From Alkalimonas mucilaginosa (lineage in GTDB: Bacteria > Pseudomonadota > Gammaproteobacteria > Enterobacterales > Alteromonadaceae), in assembly GCF_036327005.1 (NCBI RefSeq), contig NZ_JAUGZK010000007.1, positions 128,988-192,987 on the forward strand: a stretch of DNA of 64,000 bases, given 5' to 3'. The notes beneath the pieces were generated by a model. It was not told where the DNA came from. It saw nothing but the letters and a program-made list of their open reading frames with translations, and made no database searches. The position numbers were made by a program, and so were the translations under genes. Within the stretch, counting starts at the first letter, position 1. Every line of letters begins with the position of its first letter. Below, in pieces: positions 52,925 to 61,959 of the stretch.

Positions 52925-55228
52925 TTGGAGCGTCTGAAGCGTTTTTGTTTATTAACAGAGCAAGATTTGAACTCCCACTCAATACAAGCAGTACGCCTCA
53001 GTGTATTACGAATTATCATCTTGACGGGTGTATTATTGGTTGGGGGGATTGTTTTACACAGCAGTCTGAAAGCCTATGCTATGGGCGCCTATCATATTAT
53101 TGCCATTACATTAGCATTCTACTCTGCACTTTTAATTTCGTTGCTATTCTCGCTGCGTTATCAATTGATCAGCAGTATTATGCTGATGGTGGCTGTATTT
53201 GGCGCCGGCTTGTGTATTGTGTTGTTTGTCCAGGATTTTGAGCTATCCAAGCTTGGTCTTTTGTTTGTCTACGCAGCGCCTTTAATCAGCCTGATGCTTT
53301 TCCCTCTCCGGGTTACCATCATCATCATGCTGGTAAACTTTATTCCCTATGCCTTTTTATTGTTCTGGCCAACACCGATCACTATTGTAAGCCTCTCGAT
53401 TGAATTACCTGATACCCACCATTACATCCATACCTTGTTGTTTTTGTTTTTTAATCTGTGTATCCCACTATCGATTTTGCGGGTTTTTTCCACTTTAAAG
53501 CGCAATACCCACCAACTACGGGCTCTGAACGAGCAAGTGACGCACAGCAATCAGCTGTATGAAGAGGTGTTTGAAAACAGTCATCTTGCCACGGTATTAA
53601 CTGATCAGCATGGCACTATTTTAAAAGCAAATACGAAAGCACAGCGCTTGCTAAAGCTGGAGCATGGTAGCGACATGAACTTGTCTATGGTGCTAACACC
53701 AAAAGACAAAGATGGCTCTGGTCAGGATTTCTGGTTGACTCAGGATTGTGAGTGCCTGACTTCTGATCAAAGCTCGATAGTCCTGAAGCATCTTGCGACG
53801 ACAGAGAAAAAGCACCTTATTTTTCAGTTGGAAGATATTTCTGTGCTGCGCGAGTTAAATCATCGTATCTCAAGCAATGAGCAGCAGCAAAAGCGTTCTC
53901 TTAGTTACGATGCACTGACCCATTTACCCAATTTAAGCTTTTATAGCCGCTTAATTAGCAAACATCTTCAGCAACAGCCGGAACGATTGTCCGGGGTGTT
54001 GATCATTGTGCGGATTTGCAATATCAAACAGTTTAATCAATCACATGGTTACAGTGCCGGGGATGCTTTGCTTTTAGCGTTTGCGAAAAAAGCCAGGGCC
54101 GTTTTACCTGCCAAAGTGCTGATTGGACGAATCAGGGGGGTCAAGTTTATTTTATGGAGCCCTTTGCCGCCAGGTGCTGATGTCGCTGCCTATGCTAAGA
54201 GCTTGTATCAGCAGCTGCCAACGGCTTTGCCGGTTAAAAAGGTGCACTTAAACCTGGCTTATGAGTTTGGTGTTACAGTGACACCAGCATCATCCAACTG
54301 CATAGAGCAGTACATTGAACAATGTGAATCAGCCTTAGAGTTTGCTGATTATCACACCAACCCGGTCGCATTATTTAACCCTGTTGCATTCGCAGAGCGT
54401 AAAGCAGAGCTGCAGTTGGTGGATGAGCTAAAAGCTGCCTTGAGTGCCCATGAGCTGTGCTTGTGGCTCCAACCCAAAGTCAATGCCGCTGGGCAGGTAT
54501 ACAGCTTTGAAGCCTTGTTACGCTGGGAGCGCGCGCCGGGTCAGTTTGTGCCAGCGCAGCGGGTAGCTCAGTTGGCGGAGCAATATGGTTTTATTGTGCC
54601 TTTGTCGAGCTTTGTCCTGAATGAAGCTGTCAGGATCCTGACGCAATGGCGTGACAAAGGGCTCACATTTGAGTTATCCATTAATCTGGCCGGCCCCGAC
54701 ATTATTGATGCACTGTTTTTTGCTGAACTGGTGTCGCTGGCGACACATCAGCCATGGCTGGTGGATGTGCTGGAGCTGGAGTTAACGGAGACCAGCATCA
54801 TTATTCAGAGCCAGTTGATGTTTGAAAAGCTAAGTGTCCTGAAGAAGTTGGGTTTTAACCTGGCGATTGATGACTTTGGCACCGGCCAGGCCTCATTAAG
54901 TTTATTAACAAAACTACCTGCAACCACCCTGAAACTGGACCGAAGTTTCTTAACCGGTGTCCCGGATGATGCCCTGCAAGTTAAAGTGCTGCAAACCACC
55001 ATTCAACTGGCAAAGGCTCTGGAGTTGAAACTGGTGGTAGAGGGGGTGGAAACGGATCAGCAGCGTCGTTTTTTACTGCGATTAGGCTGCGAACGCATGC
55101 AAGGCTATTTATTTGCCAGGCCTAACAGCCAGGCCTATTGGAACCGGCAAAAACTCTTTCAGCCAAAGCCGCTTATCAAGCATCAACAACAGCAATCCCA
55201 TGGTGTGGCAAAGCAGCTTCCCGCCTGA
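52925..55228 (+). CDS. Membrane PAS/degenerate GGDEF/EAL phosphodiesterase
   Basis: 767 residues. Five or six membrane helices occupy about 25-195, a PAS-like domain about 205-320 (VFENSHLATVLTDQHGTILKANTKAQRLL), a GGDEF-like domain 325-470, and an EAL domain 485-735. The GGDEF signature is replaced by IRGVKF (about 403-408), so cyclase activity should be lost. The EAL domain keeps E529-A-L, ELTETSI, D649-D650-FGTG, KLDRSF and VVEGVET, so c-di-GMP hydrolysis is expected. The start is TTG 52925 after GAGG. It is probably a membrane sensor of an unknown signal. Confidence 0.9.
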   Translation: MERLKRFCLLTEQDLNSHSIQAVRLSVLRIIILTGVLLVGGIVLHSSLKAYAMGAYHIIAITLAFYSALLISLLFSLRYQLISSIMLMVAVFGAGLCIVLFVQDFELSKLGLLFVYAAPLISLMLFPLRVTIIIMLVNFIPYAFLLFWPTPITIVSLSIELPDTHHYIHTLLFLFFNLCIPLSILRVFSTLKRNTHQLRALNEQVTHSNQLYEEVFENSHLATVLTDQHGTILKANTKAQRLLKLEHGSDMNLSMVLTPKDKDGSGQDFWLTQDCECLTSDQSSIVLKHLATTEKKHLIFQLEDISVLRELNHRISSNEQQQKRSLSYDALTHLPNLSFYSRLISKHLQQQPERLSGVLIIVRICNIKQFNQSHGYSAGDALLLAFAKKARAVLPAKVLIGRIRGVKFILWSPLPPGADVAAYAKSLYQQLPTALPVKKVHLNLAYEFGVTVTPASSNCIEQYIEQCESALEFADYHTNPVALFNPVAFAERKAELQLVDELKAALSAHELCLWLQPKVNAAGQVYSFEALLRWERAPGQFVPAQRVAQLAEQYGFIVPLSSFVLNEAVRILTQWRDKGLTFELSINLAGPDIIDALFFAELVSLATHQPWLVDVLELELTETSIIIQSQLMFEKLSVLKKLGFNLAIDDFGTGQASLSLLTKLPATTLKLDRSFLTGVPDDALQVKVLQTTIQLAKALELKLVVEGVETDQQRRFLLRLGCERMQGYLFARPNSQAYWNRQKLFQPKPLIKHQQQQSHGVAKQLPA

Positions 55229-55327
55229 AAATAGCGATGGATAGGCTGGCAAACAAGCCAGGATTGCCAGTTGCGCCTGGCTAAACTATGATGGTTATCT
55301 TTTGTTCGCACTCAGGTAGCTATTCCT

Positions 55328-56422
55328 ATGACCATGCCAGTATCCTCTAAACCCCGACTCTGGATCTGGTTGCTTTGGCTGGTGCTATTTTTCAGCGGCT
55401 GGCTCTATTTGGTGCTGGGACGGGGGCTTTGGCCGGTGGCGCTGGAGCACTGGCCAATGGCGCTGGCGATGGCGATTGGCAGCTACGCAGCCGGTTCCAC
55501 CCCGATGGGCGGTGGTACCGTCGGCTTTCCGGTGTTGGTGCTGTTGTTTGAGCTACCGGCGAGCCTGGGGCGTGATTTTAGTTTTGCCATTCAATCCATT
55601 GGTATGGTCAGTGCCAGTATTTTCATTCTGGCCAGGCGCCAGCCCATCGCCTGGGCTATGCTGAAAGGTGCCATGCTGGGTTGTTTGTTGGGCTTGCCGC
55701 TGGGTATCTTTCTGTTAGCACCTCTGGTGCCGGAACTGTGGATCAAACTGCTGTTTGCGGTGGTGTGGGCCAGTTTTGGTGTGCTGCACCTGTGGCGCTT
55801 GCAGGAAATTGCCAGCCATAGCGGTATGACCGAATTTGACGAGCGCTGGGACTTTCGGCTCGGGCTGAATATCGGGGTACTGGCGGGGGCTTTGGTGGTC
55901 TCAGTCACTGGTGTCGGCATTGATATGGTGCTCTATACCGCTTTGGTGCTGATCAGCCGGGCCGATCTGAAAATCGCTATTCCTACTTCGGTGGTGATTA
56001 TGGCCTTTGCCTCGGTGCTTGGCGTGCTTATTAAAGTAACGCTTGGCCCTGGCCTTGCGCCCGGCGTGTTTGAAAACTGGCTGGCTGCAGCTCCCGTGGT
56101 CGCCTTGGGGGCACCGCTCGGTGTCTATATTGTGGCGAAAATTGGCCGCAAGCCGACCTTGCTGGTGGTATCCACCCTTTGTGTTGGTCAGTTTGTCTGG
56201 ACCCTCTATTCCGAGCAAAGCGTGCTGGGTTTCGGTGGCATGGCTGTAGCTTTGCTGGCAGTGGCGATTTGCCTGTTTGGCTTTGAACACCTGCGCCGTT
56301 TTGGCGCCCGTTTGGCCGGCGAGCGCTTGGTGGCTGCGCAAGTGCAAGCTGCCGCGCAAAAGGCCGATCTGAAACCGGAGGCTGCATCAGTGCCGGCGGA
56401 CTCTAAGGCACCTGGAGTCTAA
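55328..56422 (+). CDS. TauE/SafE-family sulfite/organosulfonate permease-like protein
   Basis: 364 residues with about eight helices. The first half has SYAAGSTPMGGGTVGFPVLVLLFELPASLGRDFSFAIQSIGM, the conserved Gly/Pro-rich segment of the family. The C-terminal 40 residues are a soluble Ala/Glu/Lys-rich tail. It probably moves a sulfur-containing or small organic anion across the inner membrane. ATG 55328 or 55334 could start. It ends 12 bp from the convergent sbcC gene. Confidence 0.85.
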   Translation: MTMPVSSKPRLWIWLLWLVLFFSGWLYLVLGRGLWPVALEHWPMALAMAIGSYAAGSTPMGGGTVGFPVLVLLFELPASLGRDFSFAIQSIGMVSASIFILARRQPIAWAMLKGAMLGCLLGLPLGIFLLAPLVPELWIKLLFAVVWASFGVLHLWRLQEIASHSGMTEFDERWDFRLGLNIGVLAGALVVSVTGVGIDMVLYTALVLISRADLKIAIPTSVVIMAFASVLGVLIKVTLGPGLAPGVFENWLAAAPVVALGAPLGVYIVAKIGRKPTLLVVSTLCVGQFVWTLYSEQSVLGFGGMAVALLAVAICLFGFEHLRRFGARLAGERLVAAQVQAAAQKADLKPEAASVPADSKAPGV

Positions 56423-56433
56423 AACATCGCGCT

Positions 56434-59400
56434 CTAATCAGCTGCTGCCACTGCATAGCGGCTGGCCAGCCGGCTTTCACCCAGGCCACTTTTACGCGTC
56501 ACCACCAGCTGGGTGGGGATGCGCTCTTTCATCGCTTCAATATGACTAATCACCCCAATCATCTTGCCGCTGGCATTGAGGTTATCCAGCGCATCCAGCG
56601 CAATATCCAGCGTTTCGCTGTCCAAAGTGCCAAAACCCTCATCCAAAAACAGCGAGTCGATGCTGGTTTTATGGCTGACCAGATCCGACAGCGCCAGCGC
56701 CAGTGCCAGACTGACCAGAAAGCTTTCGCCGCCAGATAAGGTGCGGGTATCGCGCACCGCATCGCCTTGCCAGGTATCCAGTACGCTCAGCTCCAGCCCT
56801 TCGCCGGCTTTGCGCTGCAACTGATAGCGGCCATGCAATCGCTGCAGTTGCTGATTGGCCAGATAGATCAAATGATCCAGCGTTAACCCCTGGGCGAACT
56901 TGCGGAATTTGGCACCATCGCGTGAGCCAATCAGCCCATGCAAATAGCTGAGATCGTCCAGCTGCTCGCGCTTGGTGCGGATGTCTGACAGCAACTGCTG
57001 CTGCTCGGTGCGAAGCCGCTCATCCTGCTGCAATTGACTGCTGATGCTGCCAAGCTGCTGGTTCAGGGCATCCAGTTGCTGGTGCAGGCTATCGAGCTGC
57101 TGCTCGGTGACGCTGGCATCGGCTTGGACATACTGGCTGGCATGGGCGTCATCCTGCAATTGCTGCCACTGGCGATCGAGCTGCTGCCTGGCAAATTCTG
57201 CCTGTTGCTTTTGCTGCAGCAATTGCTCACGCAGTTGCTGCAGTTGTTGCTTATCTTCAGGGGTGAGCAGGGCGCGTAGGAAGCTTTGCTCGTCGACAAA
57301 AATTGAAGCCTGCAAGGCCTGCTCAAACGCCTGGCGCTGCTGCTGGCTGCGCTCTTGCCATTGCTGTTGGCTCTGTTGCAGGCTTTGGATGCTGGCGCTT
57401 AGCTGATCCCAGGCCTGTTGTTGCTGCTGACGTTGCAGCTCAGCCTGCTGCAGCTGGTGCTCAGCATGCTCCAACCGCTGCATGCTTTGCTGGCGCTCGA
57501 CAGCGGGATCCTTATCGGCAAACAGCTGCTGCCGTTGCTTTTGTAATTGGCCGAGCTCTGCGTCACTTGCTTTTAGGGAAGCGCTGCGGCTTTGCAGCCA
57601 CTCCGTCAGCTCCTGCTGCTGTTGCTGCAAATACTGGGTCTCGCTTTGCTGGCGCTCTAGCTGCGGTTTTAAATCGTGCAGCTGTTGTTGTTTGTGTTGC
57701 CACAGCTCGGCATCCTGCTGTTTCTTAACAAGGAAGTCGGCAAAATCAGCTGGCGCTGGCATGCTTTGCTGCTGAGCCTGCAGCAGTTGGCTGATGTGTT
57801 GCCACTCGGCGCTTAGCTCTTGTTCCAGCTTACTTCGTGCTGTTTGCTCGGTACTCAGGCGCTCTTGTTGTTGTGTCTGCTGTTCATGGCACGCCAGGTG
57901 TTGCTGCCTGGCTTGCTGCAGCTGGTGCTCCAGTTGTTGGCAGTGTTGCTGTTGCTGCTGCCATTGCTGGTTCAGTGCGCGCAGCTGCTGAATACGGGCG
58001 CTTAGCTGCTCGATCTCTGCCTGCTGGCTGGTCAAAAGAGCGCTTAGCGCTGTGCCGTCGTCAATCGCCGTGCTTGTTGGTACGGCGGTCTGCCTGGCCA
58101 GGCACTGTTGCCACTCCTGCTGCAGCTGCTGTTGCTCAGTGACCAGTTGCTCGTTGGCCGTCTGAAGCTCAGCCTGATGGCGCTGGCAGCTATCCAGCTC
58201 CGCCCGCAGTTGTTTGCCTTGCTCTTCCAGAGCTTTGAGTTCAGATAAAGCCTGATCGCGCTGCTGAAGGTGCTCCGCCGGGTTGTACGCATGCCCATCC
58301 AGTGCCGGGTGCTGCTCGCTGCCACAGAGCGGGCAGGGGCTGCCGGGGGCAAGCTCTGAGCGGTACTGCGCCAGTTGCTCATCTTGCGTCACCAGCTTGC
58401 TCAGGGCCTCGCTCAGTTGGCGCTGCTGGCGGTATTGTGTTGTCAGGTTTTGGTGTTGCTGCTGCAATGCTTGCAGGTTTTGGCTCACTTGCTGCAACTT
58501 CAGCTGCTTTTCCTGCTGCTGGGCGGCGTTTTGTTGGTAATGCTTTTGCACTTGCTGCAAGGCATGCCAGTGGGGCAACTGTTGGTTGATGGCATCCCGT
58601 GCGGCTTCGTCCTGCTCCAGTGGACGGCCTTGCCCAACTTCTTGCAGCAATTGCTGTGTCTCTGCGACTTGTTGCTGCGCCGGTTGCAGCTGTTTTTCCA
58701 ATGCCTGGCAGTGGTTGCTTAGTTCCGCTGCTTTGGCGCTGCTGCCGGCCAGTTGCTGTTTGCAGTCCGTCCGCTGTTGCTGCTTTTCGCTCAGTCGTTG
58801 CTGCAGTTGCAGGCAGCTTCGATGCAGCTGTTGCAAGCGGCCTAGTTCACGGCCAAGCTGGGCATCGGCCTGGTGCTCCTGCAGGTAGCTATTCAATTGC
58901 TGCAAGGTTTTGCTCAGTTCTGTCAACTGCTGGGCTTTATCCTTAAGCTGCTGCTCCAGTTGCTGCAGCTTTTGCTGCTGGCTGCTGTACTCTGCCTGCT
59001 GCTGTTGCTGCTGAGCGGTCCGTTGTTTCAGGCTCAGATCCAGCGGCACAACCTGCTCGCTTAGTAGCTGCTCCAGCGCTTTGTGCTGGCTTTTGGTCGC
59101 TTGCAGTGCAGCCTGCTGTTGCTGCATTTCGGTGGTTGCGGCTTTAAGCCGGGCTTCCTGCTCGGGCTGCTGCTGTTGGCGTTCTTTTAACTGCTCTTCA
59201 GCCTGCTGTGCATGCTGCTGGCTGTCTTGCCAGCGCTGATACAGACCACGCAACGCCTCGGCTGGCTCACTGTCGGCCAGCCGCTGCAGTGCCGGGGCAG
59301 CTTGCTGCTGCGCTTGTTCGGCTTGTTGCCAGGCGGCGCGGGCTGCTTGTTGCTGCTGTTGTGCCTGTTGGCAGGCCTTATGCCAGGCCAGTTGAGCCCG

Positions 59401-60126
59401 AAGGCTGTCTTGCTGCTGGCGCAATGGCTGCAGTTGTTGCTGCAGGCTCTGTTGCTGCGTTTTCAGTTCGGTTTGCTGGGCATCGGTTAGCAGCTGCATG
59501 CCATCGGCTTTGGCGCTTAAGGTGTCCAGTTGCTGTTTGGCCTGGCTGAAACGCTCGTGCACCAGCATCGAGATCTGGCCATAAATTTCGGTGCCGGTCA
59601 GCTCTTCCAGCAGTTCGGCGCGCTCGCTTTCATTGGCCAGCAAAAAGGCGGCAAACTGGCCTTGCGACAACATCATCGAGCGGGTAAAACGGGCAAAATC
59701 CAGTCCGGTCAGTTGTTCAATCTGTTCGTTTTTTTGTTTTAGCTGACTGGCCAGTACCTTGCCGCTTGAAACTTCCGCCAGCTCCACATCGGCCGGTTGC
59801 AGCTTGCCATCGGCCTGGCCGCGGGCGCGGCGCATGCTCCAATGGGCGCGGTAGATTTTGCCTTTAACCTCAAACTCCACTTCGGCCAGGCAGTTGCTAG
59901 AGCCGCGGGTCATAATGTCGTTGCTGCTTTGGGTGATAAGACCTAGCCGTGGCGTTTGGTGATAGAGCGCCAGGCAAATCGCATCTAAAATGGTGGTTTT
60001 GCCGGCACCGGTTGGCCCGGTAATGGCGAAAAGGCCATTGTCGGCAAAAGGTGGCTTAGTAAAATCAATCCGCCACTGGCCTTTTAAGGAGTTGAGGTTG
60101 GCAAATTGCAGGCTCAGAATTTTCAT
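56434..60126 (-). CDS. sbcC: SbcC, ATPase/coiled-coil subunit of the SbcCD nuclease
   Basis: 1230 residues, somewhat longer than E. coli SbcC. Walker A GPTGAGKT is at 37-44, long coiled coils flank the zinc hook C598-P-L-C601, and the signature LSGGES and Walker B LFLDEGFGTLD are near the C-terminus. With SbcD it cleaves hairpins, palindromes and blocked DNA ends. The coiled coils are extraordinarily rich in Gln (runs of up to five) encoded largely by CAG/CTG-type repeats. It overlaps sbcD by 4 bp. Confidence 0.94.
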   Translation of the reverse strand: MKILSLQFANLNSLKGQWRIDFTKPPFADNGLFAITGPTGAGKTTILDAICLALYHQTPRLGLITQSSNDIMTRGSSNCLAEVEFEVKGKIYRAHWSMRRARGQADGKLQPADVELAEVSSGKVLASQLKQKNEQIEQLTGLDFARFTRSMMLSQGQFAAFLLANESERAELLEELTGTEIYGQISMLVHERFSQAKQQLDTLSAKADGMQLLTDAQQTELKTQQQSLQQQLQPLRQQQDSLRAQLAWHKACQQAQQQQQAARAAWQQAEQAQQQAAPALQRLADSEPAEALRGLYQRWQDSQQHAQQAEEQLKERQQQQPEQEARLKAATTEMQQQQAALQATKSQHKALEQLLSEQVVPLDLSLKQRTAQQQQQQAEYSSQQQKLQQLEQQLKDKAQQLTELSKTLQQLNSYLQEHQADAQLGRELGRLQQLHRSCLQLQQRLSEKQQQRTDCKQQLAGSSAKAAELSNHCQALEKQLQPAQQQVAETQQLLQEVGQGRPLEQDEAARDAINQQLPHWHALQQVQKHYQQNAAQQQEKQLKLQQVSQNLQALQQQHQNLTTQYRQQRQLSEALSKLVTQDEQLAQYRSELAPGSPCPLCGSEQHPALDGHAYNPAEHLQQRDQALSELKALEEQGKQLRAELDSCQRHQAELQTANEQLVTEQQQLQQEWQQCLARQTAVPTSTAIDDGTALSALLTSQQAEIEQLSARIQQLRALNQQWQQQQQHCQQLEHQLQQARQQHLACHEQQTQQQERLSTEQTARSKLEQELSAEWQHISQLLQAQQQSMPAPADFADFLVKKQQDAELWQHKQQQLHDLKPQLERQQSETQYLQQQQQELTEWLQSRSASLKASDAELGQLQKQRQQLFADKDPAVERQQSMQRLEHAEHQLQQAELQRQQQQQAWDQLSASIQSLQQSQQQWQERSQQQRQAFEQALQASIFVDEQSFLRALLTPEDKQQLQQLREQLLQQKQQAEFARQQLDRQWQQLQDDAHASQYVQADASVTEQQLDSLHQQLDALNQQLGSISSQLQQDERLRTEQQQLLSDIRTKREQLDDLSYLHGLIGSRDGAKFRKFAQGLTLDHLIYLANQQLQRLHGRYQLQRKAGEGLELSVLDTWQGDAVRDTRTLSGGESFLVSLALALALSDLVSHKTSIDSLFLDEGFGTLDSETLDIALDALDNLNASGKMIGVISHIEAMKERIPTQLVVTRKSGLGESRLASRYAVAAAD

Positions 60127-61364
60127 GCCGGGTTCTCCCCGCTATCTCCCTGTGCAACATCATTCAGTACCTGAGTAAACAGCTGCTCCAGCCGGGTTTT
60201 ACGGGCACTGGTGTTTTCATCGTCGAAGTGCTCCAGCGCCAGCCGGCGTTCAAACACCTGCTGCGGAGTCAGCTCGGTCAGGGTTTCCTGTTGCTGCTGG
60301 CTCAGCGACTGGCGCTGTTTGCTGCGGGCCCGGCGCAGCTGCAGCACGTCCACCGCTTTCCCGTCGCACAGTGCCTGAATCCGTTGCTGCAGATCGGGCA
60401 GGTAATCATCCAATGTGACTTCAATGCTGAGCCAGGTAGGCTGCTCTGCTTGCTCCGGGTACTGGCTAAGTTGCTGCTCCAGTTCGCTCAAATTGCCTTT
60501 TAGCAGAGCCATGGCCTGAAAGCGTGGTACCTCAAGCGGTATCACATCCTCAAGTTTGTCATCGGAAAATTGCACCAGCAGCACCTGCTTGCTGCTACCC
60601 AGCTCATCGAAACTGAGCGCAATCGGCGAGCCGCTGTAACGAATATGTGGCTTTTTGCCAACGATTTGAGGCCGGTGAATATGGCCAAGGGCAATGTAAT
60701 CGGCCGGTGGAAAAGCATCGGCGGCAAAGCCATCCAAGGTGCCTATGTATATATCGCGCACCGACTCGGACTGACTGACTCCCAAAGCACTCAAATGGCC
60801 TGTCGCCACGATCGGCAGCTGCTGTGCTAACGCCTCACGCTTGCTCAGGGCCAGCTGGTACAGCTGTTGGTAGTGCTGCGAAATGGCTGCGCCCAATGCC
60901 TGGCGTTTTGCCAGACCACTATCGCCGGCACGGCTTTGCAGCACATCGCGCGGTCGGACAAAAGGCACGGCGCACAGCAGGGCACCAGGGCTGCCATCGC
61001 GTTTTGGCAGGGTCAGCAGTTGTTGTTCGGGATCATCAGTGACACTGGCCACCACATAGGTGTTGAGGCAAGCCAGCAACTGGCGCGATTCATTCAATAC
61101 CGATACCGAATCGTGGTTGCCGCCCAGCACCACCAGGCAGACACCCAGCCGGTTGCAGGCCACGACAAATTCATTGTACAGCTCGCGGGCATAACTGGGC
61201 GGGGTGCCGGTATCAAACACATCACCGGCCACCAGGATGGCATCGACCTGCTGCTGCTTCGCCTGTGCCAGCAGCCAGTGCAAAAAGGCCTGATGCTCGG
61301 CTTTACGGCTTTTGGTGAAAAAGCTTTGGCCGAGGTGCCAGTCGGAGGTGTGGATAATTTTCAT
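60123..61364 (-). CDS. sbcD: SbcD, nuclease subunit of the SbcCD complex
   Basis: 413 residues. Mre11-type metallophosphoesterase motifs are in order: D8-W-H10 (SDWHLGQ), D48 (GDVFDTG), N83-H84-D85 (GGNHDS), a further His in TGHLSAL and GHIHRP. A C-terminal capping region binds SbcC. It is a Mn-dependent exo/endonuclease active with the SbcC ATPase encoded immediately downstream. Single-stranded breaks at hairpins are its usual substrates. Confidence 0.94.
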   Translation of the reverse strand: MKIIHTSDWHLGQSFFTKSRKAEHQAFLHWLLAQAKQQQVDAILVAGDVFDTGTPPSYARELYNEFVVACNRLGVCLVVLGGNHDSVSVLNESRQLLACLNTYVVASVTDDPEQQLLTLPKRDGSPGALLCAVPFVRPRDVLQSRAGDSGLAKRQALGAAISQHYQQLYQLALSKREALAQQLPIVATGHLSALGVSQSESVRDIYIGTLDGFAADAFPPADYIALGHIHRPQIVGKKPHIRYSGSPIALSFDELGSSKQVLLVQFSDDKLEDVIPLEVPRFQAMALLKGNLSELEQQLSQYPEQAEQPTWLSIEVTLDDYLPDLQQRIQALCDGKAVDVLQLRRARSKQRQSLSQQQQETLTELTPQQVFERRLALEHFDDENTSARKTRLEQLFTQVLNDVAQGDSGENPA

Positions 61365-61469
61365 GCGGACTTTGTGATTACCTAAAGATTTTGTCGTAGA
61401 CTACCATAGCACCTGTTGTCGGATCACGATCTCTGCGGCTGTCGTTCATTACAAAAGGAAGCTCTATTC

Positions 61470-61853
61470 ATGATTACACCTTTCTATGCTGCTTTACTGG
61501 TCTTGCTGTTCATTGTGCTGGCCATTCGAGTGATCCGTTTGCGCAGGCGCTTTCAGGTGGCGCTGGGAGACGGAAAGCACAGTGAGTTAAGCCGAGCCAT
61601 TCGGGTACATGCTAATTTTGTGGAGTATGTGCCACTGACATTGCTTTTGTTGTTTTTTATCGAGCAACAGGGGAGTGCTGCCTGGTTGGTGCATGGGTTA
61701 GGTATTACCTTGTTGGCCGCACGAGTATCGCATGCCTGGGGCGTGAGCCAGCTAAAAGAGCAGTTAAATTTTCGCGTTACTGGCATGCTGCTTACCTTTG
61801 CAGTTTTATTGTTGAGTGCTAGTTTGCTGCTGTGGCAGTTTGTCGGGTTTTGA
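61470..61853 (+). CDS. MAPEG-family membrane protein
   Basis: 127 residues with four helices. IRVHANFVEYVPLTLLLLFFIEQQG is the MAPEG signature (glutathione/eicosanoid membrane-protein fold), and ARVSHAWG follows. Bacterial members probably conjugate or reduce hydrophobic electrophiles with glutathione, but activity is rarely shown. ATG 61470 follows AAAAGGAAGC. Confidence 0.85.
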   Translation: MITPFYAALLVLLFIVLAIRVIRLRRRFQVALGDGKHSELSRAIRVHANFVEYVPLTLLLLFFIEQQGSAAWLVHGLGITLLAARVSHAWGVSQLKEQLNFRVTGMLLTFAVLLLSASLLLWQFVGF

Positions 61854-61881
61854 GTCAATCAAGATGAGTTAATCAAGGGGG

Positions 61882-61959
61882 CAATCAAGGGGTCCCTCAG
61901 ACTCTGCCCCTTGATTGTATAAGAAGTCGATGTATCAATAACTCTGACCCCTTGATTGT
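61882..61959. repeat. REP-like palindromes at the left edge of the toxin island
   Basis: CAATCAAGGGG (61882-61892) and CCCCTTGATTG (61907-61917) form an 11-bp perfect inverted repeat. ACTCTG(A)CCCCTTGATTGT occurs at 61901-61918 and again at 61941-61959, and an extra AATCAAGGGG lies at 61871-61880. This resembles the short palindromes that flank IS200-like/REP-associated transposases, although no transposase is present. The second copy ends exactly where the toxin-cassette homology begins. Confidence 0.6.

Noticed and set aside
57034..59549. Many long plus-strand open frames opposite sbcC (for example 57303-57728 and 58302-58589).
   Set aside because: They are shadows created by the Gln-rich CAG/CTG composition of sbcC; the translations are Ala/Leu/Cys-rich low-complexity sequence with no domain or start signal.
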